From: Cognatiyoonia sediminum
Lineage (GTDB): Bacteria; Pseudomonadota; Alphaproteobacteria; Rhodobacterales; Rhodobacteraceae
NCBI RefSeq assembly: GCF_900129845.1
Contig: NZ_FQXB01000001.1
Span: 1,116,001-1,180,000, forward strand
Length of the DNA: 64,000 nucleotides
Reading direction: 5' to 3'
A program made the position numbers and the translations under genes. Within the stretch, counting starts at the first letter, position 1. Every line of letters begins with the position of its first letter. Positions 8,879 through 16,371 of this stretch are shown here, piece by piece. A model generated the notes under the pieces. That model saw only the letters and a program-made list of their open reading frames with translations, was not told where the DNA came from and ran no database searches.

Positions 8879-9349
8879 CTATCCCAAAAGACCTGCCATT
8901 TTCTCGATCGCCTGCATCCATCCGCCTTCGCCTGGGCTGCCTGCTGGGACGCCTACATGGGTCAGAACCATCCGCGTGCGACCTCCTAAGTCTTCCAGTT
9001 GCACCACCACTTCAGTCGTATCCGGTGTCCCCTCAGGCATTCCCATACTGGCAGGCGACAGCATGTTCCCATCTGGATCGCACATGCTTTCGGAATATAC
9101 CAACCGGGTTTTGGGGGAGATTTCCTTGTATTCGCCGATGAACCACATCTGCATGGTGCGTTCGGGCGTTTTCATCTCCATTGAAATCTTCCGCGTCCCG
9201 CCGACCGTTACGTCCATCTCTGCTACCGGAATAGTGAAACCGTTTGGACCGTACCAAGATTGAAACTTTTCGGCTTCGGTCCACATTGCCCAAACAGCAT
9301 CAATAGACGCGTCAAATTCCCGTTCAATGCGGGCCCAGTTGTCACTCAT
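8879..9349 (-). CDS. SRPBCC/AHSA1-domain protein
   Basis: A 156-residue START/Bet v1-fold protein of the AHSA1 (activator of Hsp90 ATPase homolog) group. Visible are IEREFDASIDAVWAMWTEAE near the N-terminus, the WYGPNGFTIPVAEMDVTVGG strand segment, and a closing GGRTRMVLTHVGVP with a final helix. The fold has a hydrophobic cavity for a small ligand. The start overlaps the stop of the ArsR gene (ATGA-type), so the two form one unit. Pairs of ArsR with AHSA1 proteins are widespread, with unknown ligands. Confidence 0.88.
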   Translation of the reverse strand: MSDNWARIEREFDASIDAVWAMWTEAEKFQSWYGPNGFTIPVAEMDVTVGGTRKISMEMKTPERTMQMWFIGEYKEISPKTRLVYSESMCDPDGNMLSPASMGMPEGTPDTTEVVVQLEDLGGRTRMVLTHVGVPAGSPGEGGWMQAIEKMAGLLG

Positions 9350-9680
9350 TAGTCTCTTCCTTCAGTTGTTGAAGCACAGTATCCATCCGGTCGAACCTAT
9401 CCTCCCAGATATGCCGATATTGCTCTGCCCAGTTCGAAACTTCACGCAAAGGTGCTGCGTTTAGGTTGCACGGGCGGAACTGCGCATCGCGCCCACGCTC
9501 AATGAGTCCGGCGTTTTCAAGGACCTTAATGTGCTTTGAGATTGCCGGAAGGCTCATATCGAAAGGCTCCGCCAGTTCATTCACGGACGCCTGTCCCTTT
9601 GCCAGACGCGCCAAAATCGCCCGTCGTGTGCCATTGGCAAGCGCGGCAAAGGTATCATCGAGTTGGGGGTCTTGAATCAT
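9342..9680 (-). CDS. ArsR-family winged-helix regulator
   Basis: A 112-residue repressor-type protein. Winged helix: DDTFAALANGTRRAILARLA, then FDMSLPAISKHIKVLENAGL as recognition region and IERGRDAQFRPCNLNAAPL as wing. No CxCxxC metal site is present, so a metal-independent signal is likely, as in the AHSA1-coupled subgroup. It is first in a two-gene unit with the SRPBCC protein and probably represses its own promoter through the AT-rich repeats just upstream. Confidence 0.9.
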   Translation of the reverse strand: MIQDPQLDDTFAALANGTRRAILARLAKGQASVNELAEPFDMSLPAISKHIKVLENAGLIERGRDAQFRPCNLNAAPLREVSNWAEQYRHIWEDRFDRMDTVLQQLKEETNE

Positions 9681-9690
9681 AAAGCTACAA

Positions 9691-9728
9691 TAAACTGGTT
9701 AGTTAATTAATCAAGTGGTTAAGTTAAA
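9691..9728. promoter_or_regulatory. AT-rich repeat region, candidate ArsR operator
   Basis: Two near-direct repeats CTGGTTAGTTAA and GTGGTTAAGTTAA flank the palindrome TTAATTAA (9703-9710), directly upstream of the ArsR start at 9680. Position and symmetry suit an autoregulatory site. Confidence 0.35.
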
Positions 9729-9782
9729 GAGTCATTTGCCAGCCGCCCACATCGACTTAGATACGGTGAAAAGGAGGCGCCC

Positions 9783-10283
9783 ATGAAACACATCGCAATT
9801 GCCCTTGCGCTAACCCCCTCTCTTGTCTCAGCGGACATCAATCTGCGATTTCAAGAAGGTGCGCCAAAAGACAGGTTTGTGATTGAAAACAACTTGTGCA
9901 GCCTGTCGAACGTCACTCTAACCATCGATCTTACGACGGCTCCGGCGGGTCTGATTTTTGATGTCACCGAACAAGGTGCTGGCGTTGAGGTTTACCAACC
10001 CGTCGAACTTGAACAGGGCTTTGCTGTTTTGACCGAAGTGACTGATGGATCGCAGAAACTCCAGCTTTCGCTAGACGAATTCCGGTTCGGCGATGAACTT
10101 ACAATCTCTGCTGACTTGGATGATACCCTCCCCAACAGCAGCCTTGGACAAATCCGCGTCGCAGATAGCGAAATCGCAGGTGTCACAGTTTCGATTGAAA
10201 CGTCAGGTGGCATTGAGAGCGCTTTGATTGATGCGTCAAGCCAAGCCGCCCTTAGCGGCGCTGTCGGCTGTCCGCAGGCCTAG
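9783..10283 (+). CDS. Exported protein, aggregation-factor-core-like, unknown function
   Basis: A 166-residue protein with a short signal peptide (MKHIAIALALTPSLVSA, cleavage about residue 17) and a beta-rich mature part (NLRFQEGAPKDRFVIENNL at its start, then AGLIFDVTEQGAGVEVYQP). Roseobacter genomes carry similar proteins labelled as aggregation factor core, from memory; function is not established. AGGAGG precedes the ATG. Its stop overlaps the nusB stop from the other strand by a few bases. Confidence 0.7.
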   Translation: MKHIAIALALTPSLVSADINLRFQEGAPKDRFVIENNLCSLSNVTLTIDLTTAPAGLIFDVTEQGAGVEVYQPVELEQGFAVLTEVTDGSQKLQLSLDEFRFGDELTISADLDDTLPNSSLGQIRVADSEIAGVTVSIETSGGIESALIDASSQAALSGAVGCPQA

Positions 10284-10747
10284 AACTTCTCCGGCATGAC
10301 CTCATGCGCCATGTGGTCGAGAACCGCGTTAACAAAGCGCGGTTCTTTGTCGTCGGTGCAGAACGCACCTGCGATATCGACAAACTCGGTGATGATCACC
10401 TTTGGCGGCGTATCGCTTTCAAGCATTTCTGCACCCGCCGCGCGGAAGAGCGCGCGTAAGGTCGGATCAATACGACCCAATGGCCATTTCGCGACCAAGG
10501 CGCGGTCGGTCAATTGGTCGATTTTCGCTTGCTCATTGACGGCCCACTCCATCAAAGCGCGGAAGGTGTCCAAGTCGCCTTCCTGCATCTCGACGTCATC
10601 ATAGACGGCGCCGAACCGATGATCCTCAAACTCACGAGCAACATCATCGACCGATTGGCCGGAGTGCTCCATCTGAAACAACGCTTGCGTCGCATAGAGG
10701 CGCGCAGCGGATTTCATTTTGCGTTTTTGATTGTTGGAAACGGTCAT
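10280..10747 (-). CDS. nusB: Transcription antitermination factor NusB
   Basis: A 155-residue all-helical RNA-binding protein that binds boxA with NusE (S10) in rRNA antitermination. Recognised by SAARLYATQALFQMEHSG at the N-terminus, DRALVAKWPLGRIDPTLRAL and the C-terminal EFVDIAGAFCTDDKEPRFVN then AVLDHMA. The longer frame to 10819 overlaps ribH deeply; the ATG at 10747 overlaps the ribH stop as ATGA and starts MTVSNNQKRKMK. Terminal gene of the ribE-ribB-ribH-nusB unit. Confidence 0.95.
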   Translation of the reverse strand: MTVSNNQKRKMKSAARLYATQALFQMEHSGQSVDDVAREFEDHRFGAVYDDVEMQEGDLDTFRALMEWAVNEQAKIDQLTDRALVAKWPLGRIDPTLRALFRAAGAEMLESDTPPKVIITEFVDIAGAFCTDDKEPRFVNAVLDHMAHEVMPEKF

Positions 10748-11277
10748 ACGGTTTTTGTGTCGTCTTGCGCCAAGAGGATATCCGAAGTGAAGCCCACGCC
10801 CTTCTCCGGACGGCCCCACTTACGAGACAGCGCAACAAGGTGCAAGGCCGCCGCGGCCGCGCTACCGCCTTTGTTTTGATCAGCAGGATCAGCGCGCACT
10901 TCGGCTTGGGTTCGGTTTTCCACCGTTAGGATACCATTGCCGATGCAAAGCCCCTGCAAGCCAAGCAATTGGATCGCACGGCTGCTGTCATTGCAAACCG
11001 TATCGTAGTGCGTCGTCTCCCCGCGGATCACGCAGCCCAGCGCGACATAACCATCAAAGTTGGACATACGTTCAGCGATCCCAATCGCCGTGGGAATCTC
11101 CAGTGCACCCGGGACCTCAACAATCTCATGTGTCGCGCCGGAGGCTTCGATCTCTGCGATCGCACCTGCGACCATATTGTCCGCGATGTCTTTGTAGTAG
11201 GGCGAAACCACGATCAGGATTTTCGTGGGCTTATCCATCTCAGCGCGCGCCATGATGTAGTGCGACGGTCCAGCCAT
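10744..11277 (-). CDS. ribH: 6,7-dimethyl-8-ribityllumazine synthase
   Basis: Condenses 5-amino-6-ribitylamino-uracil with 3,4-dihydroxy-2-butanone-4-phosphate, the penultimate riboflavin step. The 177-residue protein shows VVSPYYKDIADNMVAGA, VPGALEIPTAI, GYVALGCVIRGETTHYDTVC with the catalytic His, and GNGILTVENRTQAEVRA. A 14-residue N-terminal extension precedes the usual start. It joins ribB at 11277 and overlaps nusB by four bases. Confidence 0.95.
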   Translation of the reverse strand: MAGPSHYIMARAEMDKPTKILIVVSPYYKDIADNMVAGAIAEIEASGATHEIVEVPGALEIPTAIGIAERMSNFDGYVALGCVIRGETTHYDTVCNDSSRAIQLLGLQGLCIGNGILTVENRTQAEVRADPADQNKGGSAAAAALHLVALSRKWGRPEKGVGFTSDILLAQDDTKTV

Positions 11278-12407
11278 TATCCGATCTCCGAGACTTTACG
11301 TGTGCCGACAATTTCCAAACCGTAGGCGTCCAAACCAACTACTTTCGGCTGGGGTGAATTGGTCAGCAATGTGATGTCGCTCAACCCGAGGCCGCTCAAA
11401 ATCTGAGCGCCTACACCATATTGGCGGAGCGTCTGAGGCGATACATCATCGACCGCGTCGATCTTCATGTGAACATCGCGCAGAAGCACAAGCACGCCGC
11501 GCCCCTCTTCCGCAATGAGGTTCATCGCATCGCCAAACTCATTCCGGCGGCCCTTTGGCCCGGTACCGACCACGTCTAACATCGGGTCCATCGCGTGCAT
11601 CCGCACCAAAACAGGTTCATCGGTCGTTATGTCACCTTTGATGAGCGCAATGTGCTCCGCCCCTTGGGTTTCATCAGAGAAAACCCTTAGTTCCCATTCT
11701 CCGCCAAATTCCGAGGTGATCGTTTCACTTTTGTTGACTTTTACGAGGTTGTCGTGTCGACGGCGGTAGGCGATCAGATCGCTGATGGTCCCTACTTTCA
11801 GGCCATGGAGCTGTGCAAAAGCCACCAGCTCTGGTAAGCGCGCCATTTCGCCGTCTTCCTTCATGATCTCACAGATCACGCCAGACGGGTTCAGACCAGC
11901 CAAACGGCTGATATCAACCGCAGCCTCTGTATGACCTGCGCGAACAAGAACACCACCATCCCGCGCGCGCAACGGGAACACATGGCCAGGTGTCGCAATG
12001 TCCGCCGCGCCTTTCGACGCATCAATCGCGGTTGAAACGGTGCGAGCGCGATCCGCTGCAGAAATCCCTGTGGTCACACCTTCCCGCGCTTCGATGGAAA
12101 TCGTAAAGGCGGTTTCGTGGCGTGATGAATTATGGCTCGCCATCAAGGGCAGACCAAGCTCGTCAATCCGGTCGCTGGTCAGCGTCAAACAGATCAAACC
12201 GCGCCCGTGTTTGGCCATAAAGTTGATCGCATCTGGCGTCGCCATCTGGGCTGGAATCACCAAATCGCCTTCGTTTTCACGATCTTCATGATCCACCAGA
12301 ACGAACATCCGGCCGTTCCGCGCATCCTCAATGATCTCCTCAATCGGAGAAATCGCTTCCGACCAGTCTTTTTCGACCTGTCCCGGTGTTTCGTAAGCTG
12401 TGCTCAT
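11277..12407 (-). CDS. ribB: 3,4-dihydroxy-2-butanone-4-phosphate synthase with degenerate GTP cyclohydrolase II domain (RibBX type)
   Basis: Makes dihydroxybutanone phosphate from ribulose-5-phosphate. The N-terminal half (to about residue 205) is complete: FVLVDHEDRENEGDLVIPAQ, SRHETAFTISIEAREGVTTG and RAGHTEAAVDISRLAGLNP. The C-terminal half resembles GTP cyclohydrolase II but lacks the zinc-binding cysteine motif (no LTGD...RCDCG), so cyclohydrolase activity is not expected from this protein. The ATG at 12407 is chosen because GAGGGA lies just upstream; a frame to 12458 exists. Another ribA must act elsewhere in the genome. Confidence 0.92.
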   Translation of the reverse strand: MSTAYETPGQVEKDWSEAISPIEEIIEDARNGRMFVLVDHEDRENEGDLVIPAQMATPDAINFMAKHGRGLICLTLTSDRIDELGLPLMASHNSSRHETAFTISIEAREGVTTGISAADRARTVSTAIDASKGAADIATPGHVFPLRARDGGVLVRAGHTEAAVDISRLAGLNPSGVICEIMKEDGEMARLPELVAFAQLHGLKVGTISDLIAYRRRHDNLVKVNKSETITSEFGGEWELRVFSDETQGAEHIALIKGDITTDEPVLVRMHAMDPMLDVVGTGPKGRRNEFGDAMNLIAEEGRGVLVLLRDVHMKIDAVDDVSPQTLRQYGVGAQILSGLGLSDITLLTNSPQPKVVGLDAYGLEIVGTRKVSEIG

Positions 12408-12485
12408 CGACGTCCCTCTACGGTGTGTGCGACGCGCATACCTGAGCAGATGCGCCAAGAAAAGAGGCGGAACGCCACGTTTGCG

Positions 12486-13046
12486 CTAAACGCGCGGGGA
12501 AAACACCGCGTCACCAATTAGAACACCGGCCATTTGTGCCGCTTCCGCCCATTCGCGTTCCAAACCCGTTTCTGCGACCAGCACAAAACGCCCCGCGGGC
12601 CCTCCGGCCTCGGTTAGGCCCGAACGAAGGATTTCTCCTGCTTCTGACCATGAATGAGCCAACACCGGCGCTGCAAAACCGCCGTCGATTGGCGAGGCAA
12701 AAGCGCTCGCCACGACGGGCTTATGCGCCAACGCAAGGCGAGAACACCTGACCAGTTTTTCCAGATGATCTTTCCGATCTTGCGGCATTTCGGCGCCGTC
12801 TCGAAACACGCGCAACGCATTCGTCGAAAATAGAAAGCCGATTAGATCGTGCCCATTGCTGGCCCGCAATCCGGCGTAGGTGCGATACGGCAACCCAAGT
12901 TCTTTTGCGCGTACAACCCGCCTGCGCACGACCTCAATCGGTAGTCGCGGTAGCAGCTCTTTGCGCGCTTGGGTCCAAACATGCTTGCGCCAACCGTAAC
13001 CCGCCTCAATCACGCGGCCTGAGTTATGCCCGATCCCAGCCGTCAT
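12486..13046 (-). CDS. Conserved hypothetical protein inside the riboflavin operon
   Basis: A 186-residue soluble protein (MTAGIGHNSGRVIEAGYGWR) that starts inside the ribE stop (ATGA overlap) and ends 78 bases before ribB. The N-terminal GIGHNSG segment, a basic helical region (WTQARKELLPRLPIEVVRRR), AGLRASNGHDLIGFLFSTNA and a hydrophobic C-terminus are visible. No known domain or cofactor motif is recognised. Tight coupling to ribE points to a role tied to flavin supply or simple cotranscription; no function is assigned. Confidence 0.75.
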   Translation of the reverse strand: MTAGIGHNSGRVIEAGYGWRKHVWTQARKELLPRLPIEVVRRRVVRAKELGLPYRTYAGLRASNGHDLIGFLFSTNALRVFRDGAEMPQDRKDHLEKLVRCSRLALAHKPVVASAFASPIDGGFAAPVLAHSWSEAGEILRSGLTEAGGPAGRFVLVAETGLEREWAEAAQMAGVLIGDAVFSPRV

Positions 13047-13639
13047 CCGTATTCGCGCAACCGCGCAACATAGCGAGCCATGGTATCGATTTCGAGGTTG
13101 ATCCGATCCCCCTCAGCCACATCGCCCCAAGTGGTTTCGGCCTTTGTATGCGGTATGAAATTGATGCCGAAGTCAGCCCCATCTACTTCGTTTACAGTCA
13201 ATGACGTGCCATTCAAAGCTACCGACCCTTTCGGTGCGATAAACTTAGCAAACCCATCAGGCGCGCGGAACGTCACCCGCGTGCTGTCACCTTCGTCACG
13301 AACGCCCACAATCTCAGCGACACCATCGACGTGACCCGACACAATATGCCCACCGAGTTCATCGCCAACCTTCAGTGCACGTTCAAGGTTCAGCAGGCTG
13401 CCCTGCTCCCACTCACCCACATTCGTCGCCCCAACAGTTTCGGCTGAGATCTCGACGTCAAACCAGTTTTGCGGCTCTCTCCCCAAAGCAATGACCGTCA
13501 GACAGACGCCGTCACACGCGATAGATGCCCCTAGATCGATCCCATCGACGTCATAGGCTGTCCCTATCCGCGCGCGAAGATCGCCGCGCTGCTCCAATTC
13601 CAAGACAGTCCCAATATCGGTGATGATCCCAGTAAACAT
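13043..13639 (-). CDS. ribE: Riboflavin synthase alpha subunit
   Basis: Dismutates two 6,7-dimethyl-8-ribityllumazine molecules to riboflavin. The 198-residue protein has two tandem lumazine-binding barrels: MFTGIITDIGTVLELEQRGD and GASIACDGVCLTVIALG in the first, GGHIVSGHVDGVAEIV and VALNGTSLTVNEVDG in the second. First gene of the ribE-unknown-ribB-ribH-nusB unit; its upstream region faces the capsule gene kpsS. I see no FMN riboswitch in the 100 bases upstream. Confidence 0.95.
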   Translation of the reverse strand: MFTGIITDIGTVLELEQRGDLRARIGTAYDVDGIDLGASIACDGVCLTVIALGREPQNWFDVEISAETVGATNVGEWEQGSLLNLERALKVGDELGGHIVSGHVDGVAEIVGVRDEGDSTRVTFRAPDGFAKFIAPKGSVALNGTSLTVNEVDGADFGINFIPHTKAETTWGDVAEGDRINLEIDTMARYVARLREYG

Positions 13640-13743
13640 TCTTCGCGTCTCCTTTGGTACTGACCTAGCCAGCTAGCAGCGCAGTGACAAGTTTCTAGCT
13701 CTGATTTTGCCCCAAACTCCGCCAAGGCGTTGACGATTGGTTA

Positions 13744-15054
13744 ATGCAAGAGCATCAATCTGCCATTGTGACAGATCAAACCCTACGCCACTTTCTATTC
13801 CTGCAAGGACCGCACGGGCCCTTCTTTTCGCAACTTGCCAAAATGTTGCAACGAACAAGTGCCAAAACATCTCGGATCGGGTTCAACGCTGGCGATCGTG
13901 CGTTCTGGCGCGACAAGGGCAGCTTCACCGCTTTTCAAAACCCGCATGCGGATTGGCCTGCGTTCTTGGAAGACTACGTTGAAAGCGAAAAGGTCACTGA
14001 CATTGTTTTATATGGAGATGTCAGACCGATACATGCCGAGGCGCTTGCTATGGCACGCACGAAAGGCATCCGAGCGCATACGTTCGAAGAAGGATATCTG
14101 CGCCCCTATTGGGTCACTTATGAACGCGGCGGGACAAACGGGCATTCTCGCCTGATGAGAATGAGCGTTGCTGAGATGTCGGCGAAGCTCGACCAATCCG
14201 ACGCTGACACTGAAACGCCTCCGGCCCATTGGGGCGACATGCGCCAACACATCTTTTACAGCGCGATCTACCACTGGTTCCTATTGGCGTTCAGGGGTCG
14301 TTACGAAAACTACCAGGGGCATCGAAAACAGCCGCTGTCTGTAGAAACGCTTGCCTATACCAAACGGTTAGTTCTTATGCCGTTCTTCGCTGTCGATCGA
14401 TGGCAAGCAACACAGCGCATTCGGATGGGCGGCTACCCCTATCATCTGGCACTTTTGCAATTGGAACACGACGCAAGCTTCCAAGCCCATTCAACGTTGA
14501 AGGATAATGAGGAATTTATAGACATCCTGATGCAAGGATTTGCTGAGGGCGCCCCAGCACATCATCACCTAGTTTTCAAAGCTCATCCACTGGAAGCAGA
14601 ACGCGTGCCGCTCAAGCAAGTTATTCGTAATCTTTCGGCAAAACACAGCATCAAGGACCGCGTGCATTACGTCCGGGGCGGGAAGTTGGCGCAAATTCTG
14701 GATCATGCGAAATCCGCAGTGACAGTGAATTCCACATCTGCACAGCAGGCCCTATGGCGCGGAATGCCACTTAAGACCTTTGGGACTTCTGTTTACGCCA
14801 AACCGGAGTTTACCTCACAACAGCCGCTTGCGGAGTTTTTCAATCAGCCGAGTGCGCCCAACTTGGATGGGTACAAGGCCTATCGCAAATATCTTCTCAG
14901 CACCTGCCAAGTGCCCGGTGGCTACTACTCCAGAAAGGGCCGCCGCCAACTGCTTAGAGAAGTGGTTGATATGATGTTATCAGCCACCGACCCTTATGAT
15001 GCGCTGCGTCAGAGCGACGATACCCCTCGCCATCCCTTGCGGGTGGCAAAATAG
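13744..15054 (+). CDS. kpsS: Capsule polysaccharide Kdo transferase, KpsS family
   Basis: A 436-residue cytoplasmic or peripheral-membrane enzyme. KpsS adds the first beta-Kdo to lysophosphatidylglycerol in the glycolipid anchor of group-2-type capsules. Seen here: the family opening FLFLQGPHGPFFSQLAKML, VLYGDVRPIHAEAL, THTFEEGYLRPYW-like segment (residues about 112-123), VFKAHPLE near residue 283 and the nucleotide-sugar region AVTVNSTSAQQALWRGMPL. It is followed by a hairpin and then the Wza-like gene. Substrate would be CMP-Kdo, for which KdsA supplies the precursor. Confidence 0.88.
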   Translation: MQEHQSAIVTDQTLRHFLFLQGPHGPFFSQLAKMLQRTSAKTSRIGFNAGDRAFWRDKGSFTAFQNPHADWPAFLEDYVESEKVTDIVLYGDVRPIHAEALAMARTKGIRAHTFEEGYLRPYWVTYERGGTNGHSRLMRMSVAEMSAKLDQSDADTETPPAHWGDMRQHIFYSAIYHWFLLAFRGRYENYQGHRKQPLSVETLAYTKRLVLMPFFAVDRWQATQRIRMGGYPYHLALLQLEHDASFQAHSTLKDNEEFIDILMQGFAEGAPAHHHLVFKAHPLEAERVPLKQVIRNLSAKHSIKDRVHYVRGGKLAQILDHAKSAVTVNSTSAQQALWRGMPLKTFGTSVYAKPEFTSQQPLAEFFNQPSAPNLDGYKAYRKYLLSTCQVPGGYYSRKGRRQLLREVVDMMLSATDPYDALRQSDDTPRHPLRVAK

Positions 15055-15056
15055 CA

Positions 15057-15074
15057 GCCACTAGGTTTAGTGGC
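15057..15074 (+). terminator. Hairpin directly after kpsS
   Basis: GCCACTA-GGTT-TAGTGGC, a perfect 7-base stem two bases after the kpsS stop. No T-run follows, so termination would be weak; it may instead stabilise the upstream message. Confidence 0.3.
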
Positions 15075-15219
15075 ACGGATCACCTGCGCGGCACAGCCGC
15101 AACACTTTTGCTCACCTGCCACTCATTCAATCCTGCCGTCCCTATGAAAACTGACAGGATTCCGGTAGCTTAAAAGAAAAAGTTGAGGCAGACCCAAAAA
15201 GGGTCGAGGAGACAGAGCA

Positions 15220-16365
15220 GTGATCACCCTTACCTTGCGCTTTGCAAAAGGCGCGGCTCTTATTGTGACTCTTGGTGCCGTTTCGGCCTGTGGGTTGCTC
15301 CCAAGATCAGGCCCGAACAAGTCGGAGATCTTCTCCGGCTCCGTCATGGAAGAAGGCAATGCGTTCGTCATGGTCGTGGATGATCGTATCAATGGCATTG
15401 CAGGCGTATCCCCGGCACTTGGGTTTTCAGAGGCCTTCAAGAATGCCGGTGTTGTGGGCTCAGATACGATCCGAGCGGGCGATGTGCTTGGCCTAACAAT
15501 CTGGGAAAACGTTGAAGACGGGTTGCTCTCAGCGCCCGGTGCGAGCGCGACCCCGCTTGAAGAGGTTCAGGTCGACGGCTCCGGCTTTATCTTTGTCCCT
15601 TACGCGGGTCGGATCAAGGCAGCGGGTAATTCTCCTGAAGCCATCCGCCGTATCATCAGCGAAAAGCTTGCCGACCAAACACCTGATCCACAAGTGCAGG
15701 TCCGTCGTCTCGCCGGTGATGGAGCAACCGTTTCTATTGTTGGCGGCGTAAGCGGTCAGGGCATTTACCCAATTGAACGCCCAACTCGCACGCTTGCCAC
15801 GATGCTGGCGCGCGCTGGCGGTGTGGCTTCTGAACCAGAGATTGCAAAGGTCACGGTCGTGCGCGGTAATCACTCCGGCTCGATCTGGTTTGAAGACCTC
15901 TACGCAAACCCCGGCAATGACATCGCACTACGCGGCGGAGACATTATCTTTGTCGAGGATTCCCAACGGTATTTCACCGCACTTGGCGCGACAGGATCGC
16001 AAAATCGCGTCCAATTCGCAGACCAAGCGATCTCCGCAATTGAAGCCATCGCTCAAGTCGGCGGTTTGTCCGCCAATGCCGCTGACCCGACCGGCGTATT
16101 CGTCCTACGAGAAGAGCCCGCCTCAGTCGCAAACCAGCTATTGAACCGCGACGACCTCGTAGGATCGCAACGCGTGGTCTACGTTCTCGATCTCACGCAA
16201 CCCAATGGCCTGTTCATCGCACGAGACTTCATGATCCGCGATCAAGATACGGTCTATGTCACAGAAGCGCCGTTCGTACAGTTCAACAAAGGCGTATCGG
16301 CGTTGACCGGAACACTCGGTTCCGCAGCAGGCTTGACGGAAGCTGTCAACAACGCTGGCAACTGA
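15220..16365 (+). CDS. Polysaccharide export outer-membrane lipoprotein, Wza/KpsD type
   Basis: A 381-residue export-channel subunit. The N-terminus is a lipoprotein signal with lipobox AVSAC at about residue 24; then a polysaccharide-export (PES) domain (GDVLGLTIWENVEDGLLSAP, FVPYAGRIKAAGNSPEAIRR) and two SLBB domains (VSIVGGVSGQGIYPIERPTR, FTALGATGSQNRVQF). A C-terminal helix of the Wza kind is expected. The GTG start at 15220 has GAGGAGAC upstream. It forms the capsule trio with kpsS and kpsC; the ABC exporter genes kpsMTE are not in the window. Confidence 0.9.
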   Translation: MITLTLRFAKGAALIVTLGAVSACGLLPRSGPNKSEIFSGSVMEEGNAFVMVVDDRINGIAGVSPALGFSEAFKNAGVVGSDTIRAGDVLGLTIWENVEDGLLSAPGASATPLEEVQVDGSGFIFVPYAGRIKAAGNSPEAIRRIISEKLADQTPDPQVQVRRLAGDGATVSIVGGVSGQGIYPIERPTRTLATMLARAGGVASEPEIAKVTVVRGNHSGSIWFEDLYANPGNDIALRGGDIIFVEDSQRYFTALGATGSQNRVQFADQAISAIEAIAQVGGLSANAADPTGVFVLREEPASVANQLLNRDDLVGSQRVVYVLDLTQPNGLFIARDFMIRDQDTVYVTEAPFVQFNKGVSALTGTLGSAAGLTEAVNNAGN

Positions 16366-16371
16366 CCAAGA

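Noticed and set aside
8590-9141. 183-codon plus-strand frame
   Set aside because: It overlaps the end of the papain-like gene and the SRPBCC gene, both with clear domain motifs.
13640-13743. Possible FMN riboswitch upstream of ribE
   Set aside because: The gap is about 100 bases and lacks the conserved RFN boxes; only a vague GC-rich similarity was seen.
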